This document shows positions 1 through 6,242 of a DNA stretch of 13,302 nucleotides, in pieces (the first letter of the stretch is position 1; the number at the start of each line of letters is the position of its first letter). Both the position numbers and the translations under genes were made by a program. The stretch lies in assembly GCA_023459095.1 (NCBI GenBank), contig JAEWVQ010000079.1, positions 1 through 13,302 on the forward strand. Direction: 5' to 3'. The notes beneath the pieces are model-generated. The model had not been told where the DNA came from and made no database searches. It worked only from the letters and a program-made list of their open reading frames with translations. Origin of the DNA: Pseudomonadota bacterium (lineage in GTDB: Bacteria; Pseudomonadota; Gammaproteobacteria; Burkholderiales; Rhodocyclaceae).

Positions 1-378
1 CGGGTCAAGCTGGAGGCGCGAGATGCCCATTGCGACGTGAAGATCGCCGACTATGTGTGGGGCAACTTCCGGGAGCGCCACCTGTTCCTCAGTTATGCCC
101 ACGTCCGGGCCGAAGCCATCGGTGCGCTGGGCCTGCGCCTGCTCGCCGCCATCCAGCCCCTGCTGGGCGGCGATGCCGAAGCGGCGCGGCAGAGGCTGGA
201 GGCGGCCCTTGCGGTGATGCCCGACATGGACACCATGGAGGACCCCATTGATCCGGCAGTCGCCGCGGGGCTGGGGTTGAAGTTCTACAAGCCCGGCATG
301 CGCTTTCGCTGGTTCTCCCAGCACTGGACCTTTACCGAGTACATGGCGCGCTATCTGGACCATGACACCACTTGGTAA
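1..378 (+). CDS. C-terminal part of a WcbI-like polysaccharide-biosynthesis acetyltransferase (5' truncated)
   Basis: The reading frame is open from the first base of the window, so the gene begins upstream; it stops at TAA 376-378. The visible 125 residues hold a Cys-Asp-Val segment, then an N-F-R-E-R-H-L-F stretch followed by a helical R-A-E-A-I-G-A-L region. This resembles the C-terminal half of WcbI-type proteins, which are CoA-binding putative acetyltransferases of capsule and O-polysaccharide loci. There such a segment (roughly 'nfR..rLF.t.nHp...ll..la') closes the fold. In this copy the usual Asn-His-Pro reads Ala-His-Val. The GTG at 37 could look like a start, but the frame upstream reads as ordinary protein (R-V-K-L-E-A-R-D), so it is probably internal. 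A terminator follows immediately, which makes this the last gene of its transcript. The family call rests on a short fragment seen by eye and is moderate. Confidence 0.5.
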   Translation, partial: RVKLEARDAHCDVKIADYVWGNFRERHLFLSYAHVRAEAIGALGLRLLAAIQPLLGGDAEAARQRLEAALAVMPDMDTMEDPIDPAVAAGLGLKFYKPGMRFRWFSQHWTFTEYMARYLDHDTTW

Positions 379-386
379 TGAGCGAC

Positions 387-414
387 GGCAGCACGCAACG
401 GGGCTGCTTTTTTT
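387..414 (+). terminator. Rho-independent terminator after the WcbI-like gene
   Basis: A GCAGC at 388-392 pairs with GCTGC at 403-407 across a 10-base loop, with one extra G-T pair possible at the base. It is followed directly by seven T residues (408-414). It begins nine bases after the TAA stop of the upstream gene, the expected place for an intrinsic terminator. It separates that gene from gmd. Confidence 0.7.
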
Positions 415-692
415 GCATCGCATCGACCTTTTGCATCCCCACGGATCAACGATACGAAGATGACCACAGCGCAGCCAATCAATGATGATCAGCTAAACTC
501 CCGGGTTCAGATTCGACGTACTCGATGGACAGCGCCCAACGCGCGCGCATACCGCACCATTGATGGCAGACATACTTGAATATCTTTTTCGACCGTCACC
601 GAAAATCATTTCCGGAAACCTGCCCCACAGAACCCCATGCCGTTCCCCCGGAAAACGGTGTAGACCCACAAGCACAGCAATTGAATAAAGCC
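415..692. other. Non-coding spacer upstream of gmd
   Basis: This is the rest of the gap between the upstream terminator and gmd. It is noticeably more AT-rich than the genes further right; the 60 bases from 661 to 720 are about 42% GC. No convincing protein is encoded: an open frame running back from gmd to a TTG at 576 does not resemble the GMD family. An imperfect hairpin lies at 640-658 (CCGTT pairing with AACGG). The gmd promoter should be here, but no pair of -35 and -10 boxes stood out. Confidence 0.5.
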
Positions 693-1739
693 ATGGAAAG
701 AAACACAAAAAACGCCATCGTAACGGGCATCACCGGCCAGGATGGCGCCTATTTGACCCAGTTGCTGCTCAACCATGGCTACACGGTTCACGGCGCATAC
801 CGTCGGACAAGCTCAGCCAATTTCTGGCGCATGGAAGAATTAGGTATTCTGGGGCATGAAAATCTGCACCTGGTAGAGAACGACATCACCGATCTGGGAG
901 TCTGCATTTCCCTGGTACAGAAGATACAGCCTGTCGAGATTTACAACCTCGCCGCACAAAGCTTTGTCGGCGCATCCTTCGAACAACCCAACACAACAGC
1001 GCAGATTAACGGCATCGGCGCCCTCAACCTGCTGGAAGCCATACGCCTGGTCAACCCAAGAGTCCGCTTTTATCAGGCCAGCACCTCGGAAATGTTCGGT
1101 AAGGTTCAGGCCATTCCGCAAACGGAAGACACGCCTTTCTATCCGCGAAGCCCCTACGGCGTTTCCAAGCTTTTCGCACACTGGATGACCGTTAACTATC
1201 GAGAGAGCTACGACATATTTGGAGCGAGTGGAATTCTGTTCAACCACGAGTCACCACTCCGGGGGCGCGAATTCGTGACTCGGAAGATCACCGACGCCGT
1301 CGCCAGAATCAAACTGGGCAAGCAGGACTGTCTGGAGCTGGGCAATCTGGAAGCCAAGCGCGACTGGGGGTTCGCCCAGGAGTATGTTGAAGGCATGTGG
1401 CGAATGCTTCAGGCGGATCAGCCGGACACCTACATTCTCGCTACCGGCCGCACCGAAACGGTCCGGACTTTCGTTGCCCTTGCCTTCAAAGCCGTCCAGA
1501 TCGACCTGGAGTTCAGAGGCGAGGCGGAGAATGAGATCGGAATTGACCGCAGCACAGGCCGTACCTTGGTGCGCGTCAATCCGAAGTTCTATCGCCCCGC
1601 CGAAGTGGATCTCATGATGGGCAGCCCCGAGAAAGCCAAACGCGAGCTGGGCTGGGCGCCCAGGACCTCGCTGGAGGAACTCTGCCACATGATGGTGACG
1701 TCCGATCTCAAGCGCGTGGCACGCGGCATTTCGTTCTGA
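693..1739 (+). CDS. gmd: GDP-mannose 4,6-dehydratase
   Basis: This cytoplasmic, extended short-chain dehydrogenase/reductase converts GDP-D-mannose to GDP-4-keto-6-deoxy-D-mannose. That product is the branch point to GDP-L-fucose, GDP-D-rhamnose and GDP-perosamine. The 348 residues show the NADP-binding glycine motif T-G-I-T-G-Q-D-G at 11-18 and the catalytic Ser/Thr-Glu in S-T-S-E-M-F-G (130-136). The Y-x-x-x-K pair is Tyr155/Lys159 in S-P-Y-G-V-S-K. Family signatures N-H-E-S-P-L-R-G (184-191) and G-N-L-E-A-K-R-D-W-G-F (217-227) are also present. Length is normal for the family. ATG 693 was chosen because the protein aligns with the family from a few residues after it; the frame extends upstream to a TTG at 576, but that extension looks unlike GMD. 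The Shine-Dalgarno is weak. No reductase or epimerase partner (rmd, fcl, per) lies in the window, so the final sugar is unknown. The gene is more AT-rich than those downstream. Confidence 0.95.
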   Translation: MERNTKNAIVTGITGQDGAYLTQLLLNHGYTVHGAYRRTSSANFWRMEELGILGHENLHLVENDITDLGVCISLVQKIQPVEIYNLAAQSFVGASFEQPNTTAQINGIGALNLLEAIRLVNPRVRFYQASTSEMFGKVQAIPQTEDTPFYPRSPYGVSKLFAHWMTVNYRESYDIFGASGILFNHESPLRGREFVTRKITDAVARIKLGKQDCLELGNLEAKRDWGFAQEYVEGMWRMLQADQPDTYILATGRTETVRTFVALAFKAVQIDLEFRGEAENEIGIDRSTGRTLVRVNPKFYRPAEVDLMMGSPEKAKRELGWAPRTSLEELCHMMVTSDLKRVARGISF

Positions 1740-2018
1740 GATCGGGCAAGAACTGAGTCACTCGACCAAACAGGCCAGCCAACAAACCATGATTCAAGCA
1801 TGGCCATGCAACCAAGCCCCGGCTCGATGCTTAGCACACGGGGCGGCTCGGTCCGGCGAAGGCAAGGGATGCGATGCCGCACACATCCACCCTCTCCTCG
1901 CGCTCCGACCCAGGCGGCGCCCAGCAGGTCAGACACGATCTCCGGCACGCGCGACGGCACACCTGGCCGAACGGGCTTGATCTGTCGCGCCTCGAGCGCG
2001 CCCGGCACTCGAAACGGA

Positions 2019-2024
2019 TACAAT
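2019..2024 (+). promoter_or_regulatory. Possible sigma-70 -10 box for the TPR/barrel-fecR unit
   Basis: TACAAT differs from the TATAAT consensus at one position and sits 39 bases before the TTG start, a sensible leader length. No matching -35 hexamer is visible 16-18 bases upstream, where the DNA is GC-rich. This is only a candidate. Confidence 0.25.
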
Positions 2025-2050
2025 CGGGCTCACCATTTGACATCCGGATC

Positions 2051-2056
2051 AAGGAG
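2051..2056 (+). promoter_or_regulatory. Ribosome binding site that fixes a TTG start
   Basis: AAGGAG is a near-perfect Shine-Dalgarno sequence ending six bases before TTG 2063. Translation from that TTG gives a typical signal peptide at once. This decides the start over upstream ATG codons in the same frame. Confidence 0.75.
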
Positions 2057-2062
2057 CCCCCA

Positions 2063-3454
2063 TTGCGCGCGCCGTCTCATCCTCTCCGAACCCACGCGTG
2101 GCGTTGGGCGACTGCATCGGTATTTTGCTGCATTTATGGGTCTGCTTTTGCACAGCTGTCCGGTGCGAACGTTCCTCTGGATCGTCAGGTGGATGAGGCT
2201 TTCAAGGAACTCACCCGAGCGCCTTCAGATGCAGCTTCGAACATGCGATATGCACGTCTCCTGGTGCAAGCAGGCAACTACGAGGGAGGCGTAGCGGCAC
2301 TTGAGAGCATGCTGATCAACCCTGATGCACCGCCCAGCATCAGACTGGAATTGGCCGTGCTGTATTACCGCATGGGCTCCTACGCCATGTCCGAGGCACT
2401 GTTGCGGGCCGCGCTCGAGGATGGGCGCCTGGCCGACGAGCACCGCGCCCAGGCGATCACGCTGCTGCGCGATGTGACCGCACGCAACCAGCCCTCCCAA
2501 CTCAGCGGCTTCGTGATGCTCAGTCTGCGTACCCAGACCAATCCCAATGCCCGCAGCGACAGAGACATGATTTATGCCAACGGAGCACTGGTGCCGCAGG
2601 GCGATAGATTCAAGCCGGATTCAGACTCGGATGTGCAGCTAACCGCCCGCCTCGACCATCGCCACGACCTTGACCTTCAAAACGAGGCCTCGGTGGTGAG
2701 CTCCCTGGTCGCCCAGGTCGTCGACTATCGCTCCTCATCCGGCAGCAAGCTACGGGCCGACCAAACCGACCCCTATGATCTGGCACTGCTGGAGATCACC
2801 AGCGGGATCCGTTTCAAGCCCGCCCCCATCCAGTTACCGGAACTGCGGGTACGCCCTCATCTGATTGCCGCCGAACTGCTGGCCCAGCAGCACCGCTACC
2901 TGAGCAATGCGGGCGTCGGGCTGGACGTCGAGTACCGCTGGGACGAGCGCACCCTCGCCGAGGCCACTTATGAATATCGCCACTACGACTATGCATCGCG
3001 CATCGACGTTCCGGACGCCAAGCTGCTGGGCGGGCCCGATAACGGATTGCGTTTGCGGCTGACTCGTGAATTGGCGCCCGGCCAGGCGCTGAGCGCAGAG
3101 ATCGCCCTGCGCGACCACGACACCAGCAGATCTCATTACGACTACAGTAGTCGTGACCTGCAGCTCACCTATTTCATTGCCCACGCCAATCCATTGAGCA
3201 GCACCAGTGGAAACTGGCTGACCTCTCTCTGGACGGGAGCGTCACAGCGCGAGTACGGAGCGGGCGACCCCGCCATCAATGCAGACCGGGCCCGCAAAGA
3301 CAATGAGTTCCGCGTCGGCGCCAGCCTCACCGTTCCCATGGACGACAAATGGTCGCTCCAGTGGCGGCTTGAGCACTTGAGAACCAACTCCAATCTGCCC
3401 AATTACGACAACAAGAATACGTCACTGCAGGCCTCAGTCGTTTACGTGTTCTGA
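2063..3454 (+). CDS. TPR-containing outer-membrane beta-barrel protein (Slam/DUF560-like architecture)
   Basis: The start is TTG 2063, set by AAGGAG at 2051-2056, giving 463 residues. Residues 1-30 form a Sec signal peptide: basic start, hydrophobic core, and a probable cut after A-F-A at 28-30. About 38-140 is helical, with TPR-like units (A-R-L-L-V-Q-A-G-N-Y near 64-73; L-Y-Y-R-M-G-S-Y further on). From about 145 to the end the chain alternates polar and hydrophobic residues, is rich in Tyr, Arg and Asp, and ends in V-V-Y-V-F, the terminal-aromatic signature of outer-membrane barrels. TPR followed by a barrel of about 300 residues is the layout of Slam-type (DUF560) proteins, which help export surface lipoproteins. 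Similar TPR/barrel proteins are also often found beside FecR-domain proteins, as here. No lipoprotein substrate is visible. The architecture is reasonably sure; the substrate and function are not. Confidence 0.75.
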   Translation: MRAPSHPLRTHAWRWATASVFCCIYGSAFAQLSGANVPLDRQVDEAFKELTRAPSDAASNMRYARLLVQAGNYEGGVAALESMLINPDAPPSIRLELAVLYYRMGSYAMSEALLRAALEDGRLADEHRAQAITLLRDVTARNQPSQLSGFVMLSLRTQTNPNARSDRDMIYANGALVPQGDRFKPDSDSDVQLTARLDHRHDLDLQNEASVVSSLVAQVVDYRSSSGSKLRADQTDPYDLALLEITSGIRFKPAPIQLPELRVRPHLIAAELLAQQHRYLSNAGVGLDVEYRWDERTLAEATYEYRHYDYASRIDVPDAKLLGGPDNGLRLRLTRELAPGQALSAEIALRDHDTSRSHYDYSSRDLQLTYFIAHANPLSSTSGNWLTSLWTGASQREYGAGDPAINADRARKDNEFRVGASLTVPMDDKWSLQWRLEHLRTNSNLPNYDNKNTSLQASVVYVF

Positions 3455-3503
3455 ACACTGCCCATCCTGTCCAAGCAAATAACAATCGCCCGAGGAGTCA
3501 GCG

Positions 3504-4337
3504 ATGTCCCCGCCCCCCATTTCCAAAGACCTGTGGTTTGCCGCCGCGCTGAGTACGGCTGCGCTGCCAACCACCCTGGCCCAGGCCGCCCAGCCGACTC
3601 AACCCGTCCAAGCCGGCGTCGTCACCGCGACGACTGCCGGCGCCAGCTTTGCCGCCGGTGATCAGGTGTTGCAGGTGGGGGCCGAGGTGCTGCCGGGCCA
3701 GAAGCTGCGAACCAATGCAGAAGGTCGATTGCACATTCTTTTCCTCGATCAATCTGCAGTGACGCTTGGTCCGGACTCCGAAGTCATCATTGAGACCTTC
3801 AACTACGACTCCAGCACTCGCCTCGGTCAAATCGGGCTTACGCTGAACAGCGGCACCCTGCGTGTTGTCGGTGGTCATATCAGCAAGAACACCCCCACCG
3901 TGATCCAAACCCCCCAAGGAAAGGTTGAGATTTCGGGCGGCATCTCGACCATCGAATCGACGAACAGCAATACCAGCGCAATCTTCCTGTTCGGTCAGCA
4001 AATGAGAGTGACCGACAACTCCGGCCAGACCCAGACAATCACCCGCCCTGGCTTCGGCACGACCATGACCCATGACTCGGTTGGTGCTCCTCAGCGCATC
4101 CCCGCGCAGACATTGAGTGCCGGTCACTTCAATTCACCCAGCTCCGCCCCCTCCCCCAACCCCAGTCCATCGGGGCCGCTGATCAGCACCAGCGATCGGC
4201 CTTCAGGGATTCAACAGCCCAACCTGAACCTGGCACAGGATCGGTTGAAAACGAACACCCAGAACGACCTCAGCACCAATCCGAATGTTGCCTTGCAGAC
4301 CCTCCTGGGCACCGGCCAGACCAATATTCAATCCTGA
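3504..4337 (+). CDS. Exported FecR-domain protein with Ser/Asn/Pro-rich tail
   Basis: This protein has 277 residues, and GAGGAG at 3492-3497 lies six bases before the ATG. Residues 1-28 look like a Sec signal peptide ending A-Q-A. Residues about 36-190 form a FecR-type beta-helical domain: G-x-x-L-x-x-G-Q-K-L-R-T-N, then the hallmark G-R-L-H-I-L-F-L-D-Q-S-A-V-T-L-G-P (74-90), G-T-L-R-V-V-G-G, and P-T-V-I-Q-T-P-Q-G. There is no inner-membrane anchor or iron-transport neighbour, so it is not the classical FecR anti-sigma regulator. It belongs instead to the free-standing FecR-domain proteins found with TPR/outer-membrane proteins. The tail from about 200 is low-complexity and rich in Ser, Thr, Asn, Pro and Gln. 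The gene follows the TPR/barrel gene by 49 bases on the same strand, so the two are probably co-transcribed. Its partner and biological role are unknown. Confidence 0.8.
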   Translation: MSPPPISKDLWFAAALSTAALPTTLAQAAQPTQPVQAGVVTATTAGASFAAGDQVLQVGAEVLPGQKLRTNAEGRLHILFLDQSAVTLGPDSEVIIETFNYDSSTRLGQIGLTLNSGTLRVVGGHISKNTPTVIQTPQGKVEISGGISTIESTNSNTSAIFLFGQQMRVTDNSGQTQTITRPGFGTTMTHDSVGAPQRIPAQTLSAGHFNSPSSAPSPNPSPSGPLISTSDRPSGIQQPNLNLAQDRLKTNTQNDLSTNPNVALQTLLGTGQTNIQS

Positions 4338-4382
4338 TGGCAGAGAAACCCTCGCCATTACCCAAGGGCCAGGCATTCGCGC

Positions 4383-5417
4383 ATGCGCATTCTCTTCGTT
4401 TCGAACTACCCCCATCTTCCCGATATCCAGGGCGGATTGCAGACCACCACCCATGACCTGTGTCTGGCAATAAAGGATTTGGGCGCCGAGGTCGCCGTAC
4501 TGTGCGGTCAATGTGAGCACGGCAACGCAGACCCCAGCAGCCCCGCGCTCTGTGATGAGGAACTGGGCTATCTGGTCATGCGCAGCGCCACGCCGGAGAG
4601 CGCATTGGCCATGGCCGCGGCAGCCTGGAATGCCACAGCCATCGTGGTGCAGAGCGGTACGGCCCTGCTGCCGATGGTGCTGGCCAGCCTCGCCACCGGT
4701 CGCCCCACCGCGGTCTATCTCCACAATGTGGAAACCCACCAGTTGGCCGGGACCCTGCTGCCCGACGCCTCCCTCCTTTACTTCGCCAATTCCGATTTCA
4801 CCGCCGAACGCTGGCGCACCCTTTTCGGCATCGACTGCACGGTAGTTCCCCCCATCATCGCGCCGGAGCGTTACGTCGTCACTGAAACGGGCAACAAGGT
4901 GCTGTTCGTCAATCCCACGCCCATCAAGGGCGTGGAGATCATGTTTGGGCTTGCCGCCGCCTGCCCCGAACTCCCCTTCCTGGTACTCGAAAGCTGGAAC
5001 CTCTCTCCCCAATGGCGCAACCATTGTCAGGCGAGGGCGCAGAGGCTCGGCAACATTGAATGGCGCAGTCCGACCCAGGACATGCGACAGGTTTTTCATG
5101 AAGCGCGCGTGCTGCTGATGCCCTCGGTATGGGAGGAGTCTTTCGGCCGCACGGTGGTCGAAGCGCAACTGAATGGCTTGCCGGTGTTGGCCAGCACCCG
5201 GGGGGCACTCCCCCGGCTGGTCGGTGCCGGAGGGCTCGTCATCGACCCTCACGCCCCCCTTTCCGATTGGGCTCGGGCGCTTCGCCAGCTGTACAACGCG
5301 TGCGATACCGGCAGTTTCCGCGCAGCCGCAAAGCGACAGGCCACCGAGCATGTGCTCTCCACGCCATTCGTCATCAGCACGATGCTGACCCAACTGGCTG
5401 CTCACGGTCTCCGCTGA
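4383..5417 (+). CDS. GT-B glycosyltransferase, GT4-like
   Basis: This is a 344-residue cytoplasmic retaining-type glycosyltransferase that transfers a sugar from a nucleotide donor. The N-terminal domain opens with M-R-I-L-F-V-S-N-Y-P and the loop G-G-L-Q-T-T-T-H-D (18-26), the usual acceptor-side glycine loop. The C-terminal Rossmann domain begins near 172 (V-L-F-V-N-P-T-P-I-K-G). It holds the E-x7-E motif as Glu252 to Glu260, followed by N-G-L-P-V-L-A-S. The region between (L-L-M-P-S-V-W-E-E-S-F-G) matches the donor-binding strand and loop of GT4. It is slightly short for GT4 but complete. It begins 45 bases after the fecR stop and leads a same-strand run of glycan genes; a clear Shine-Dalgarno is not evident. 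Donor and acceptor cannot be read from sequence; GDP-linked deoxysugars made through Gmd are possible by context only. Confidence 0.85.
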   Translation: MRILFVSNYPHLPDIQGGLQTTTHDLCLAIKDLGAEVAVLCGQCEHGNADPSSPALCDEELGYLVMRSATPESALAMAAAAWNATAIVVQSGTALLPMVLASLATGRPTAVYLHNVETHQLAGTLLPDASLLYFANSDFTAERWRTLFGIDCTVVPPIIAPERYVVTETGNKVLFVNPTPIKGVEIMFGLAAACPELPFLVLESWNLSPQWRNHCQARAQRLGNIEWRSPTQDMRQVFHEARVLLMPSVWEESFGRTVVEAQLNGLPVLASTRGALPRLVGAGGLVIDPHAPLSDWARALRQLYNACDTGSFRAAAKRQATEHVLSTPFVISTMLTQLAAHGLR

Positions 5418-5475
5418 CGCTCTGCTGGCCTTCAATCGACTTCCACAGGCTAGCCCTGTGAGCAGGAATCCACCC

Positions 5476-6240
5476 ATGTTTGTCCTTCCCCGAAAGCCTC
5501 GCCGCGAGGATTGCCGCTTCTATCACTCCTATACCCTGGCCGATGGCGAGGTCGTGGGCGAGTGGGACCTGCGTCCGGCAGTTTCCCAGTATCTTGGCGA
5601 AGTGGACTTCAAAGGCCGATCCGTGCTGGAAATCGGCCCCGCCAGCGGTTTTCTCTCTTTTCATATGGAGGCGGCCGGCGCCCAGGTCACCTGCCTGGAA
5701 CCCCCGATGTCGCACCTGTGGGACACCGTTCCCATCGAAGGCTATGACAAAGACAAATGGCGCGCGGAGTTTACAGGCGTTATTGAACAGGTTCGAAACT
5801 CGTTCTGGTATGTGCACAACGAAAAGCGCTCCAGTGTCCGGCTGATCGAGGCCGACCCCTGCAACATCCCGGAAGCGGCAGGCGAATTCGATATCTGCCT
5901 TCTCGCCTCAGTGCTGCTCCATTGCCGCCGCCCGTTCGACATTCTCGAAAGCGTTGCCCGTCGGACCACGCGTACCGTGATCGTTACCGAGCTCTGGAAC
6001 CCCCAGCTGGGGGAGCTTCCCGTTTGCATGCTGCTGCCCCACCAGGGCGCGCAGCAACTCCATACCTGGTGGCAATTCGGCCCTCAGTTCTTCATTTCCG
6101 CCTTGGGACTGCTTGGCTTCACCCAGCCCCGCGTGCTGTTTCACCACCAGAAACAGCCAGCGGAAAACCGGACAGTGCCCTTGTTTACCGTGGTCTGCGA
6201 ACGACCTGAAGGACTCGCCAGTTCTCAGGCCCCCTGCTGA
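5476..6240 (+). CDS. Class I SAM-dependent methyltransferase (CmoB/DUF1698-like)
   Basis: This protein has 254 residues. ATG 5476 was chosen because AGGA at 5464-5467 lies eight bases upstream; an in-frame GTG at 5458 has no better support. SAM-binding motif I is V-L-E-I-G-P-A-S-G-F at 50-59, followed by the acidic end of strand 2 (C-L-E-P, 73-76). A later F-D-I-C-L-L-A-S-V-L-L-H segment (138-149) is motif IV-like. The approach to motif I (F-Y-H-S-Y-T-L-A-D-G-E, then E-W-D-L-R-P) resembles the DUF1698/CmoB group, many of whose members modify sugars or small molecules in polysaccharide clusters rather than tRNA. It is followed after two bases by the giant glycosyltransferase gene, so translation is probably coupled. 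Methylation of a glycan or sugar is the likely role, inferred from neighbours; the exact target is unknown. Confidence 0.8.
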   Translation: MFVLPRKPRREDCRFYHSYTLADGEVVGEWDLRPAVSQYLGEVDFKGRSVLEIGPASGFLSFHMEAAGAQVTCLEPPMSHLWDTVPIEGYDKDKWRAEFTGVIEQVRNSFWYVHNEKRSSVRLIEADPCNIPEAAGEFDICLLASVLLHCRRPFDILESVARRTTRTVIVTELWNPQLGELPVCMLLPHQGAQQLHTWWQFGPQFFISALGLLGFTQPRVLFHHQKQPAENRTVPLFTVVCERPEGLASSQAPC

Positions 6241-6242
6241 AG

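Larger units (their letters stand above)
1740..2062. other. Non-coding gap between gmd and the TPR/barrel gene
   Basis: These 323 bases carry no gene I can support. A frame open from 1874 joins the downstream gene, but its translation is rich in Arg, His and Ser and precedes a clear signal peptide, so it reads as untranslated leader. The gap holds a perfect 12-base palindrome at 1798-1809, a possible -10 box at 2019-2024 and the ribosome binding site at 2051-2056. No intrinsic terminator was seen after gmd. Confidence 0.5.

Noticed and set aside
564..580. Sigma-54-like element (TGGCAG ... TTGA) upstream of gmd
   Set aside because: The spacing is one base off the strict -24/-12 arrangement and the GC of the -12 element is missing.
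576..692. Longer gmd start at TTG 576
   Set aside because: The 39 extra residues do not resemble any GMD, lie in AT-rich leader DNA, and family similarity starts just after ATG 693.
415..1877. 10-base inverted match flanking gmd (GCATCGCATC at 415-424 and its complement at 1868-1877)
   Set aside because: A 10-base match in 13 kb is expected by chance, and there is no transposase, target duplication or longer homology.
3504..4337. Classical FecR anti-sigma regulator of iron uptake
   Set aside because: There is no inner-membrane anchor, no FecI-type sigma factor and no TonB receptor nearby; the protein has a cleavable signal peptide and stands beside a TPR/barrel gene.
4203..5477. Long minus-strand open frame opposite the GT4-like gene
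   Set aside because: It is a shadow of the GC-rich plus-strand gene: no domain is recognisable, its composition is rich in Gly, Arg and His, and the plus strand has clear GT-B motifs.
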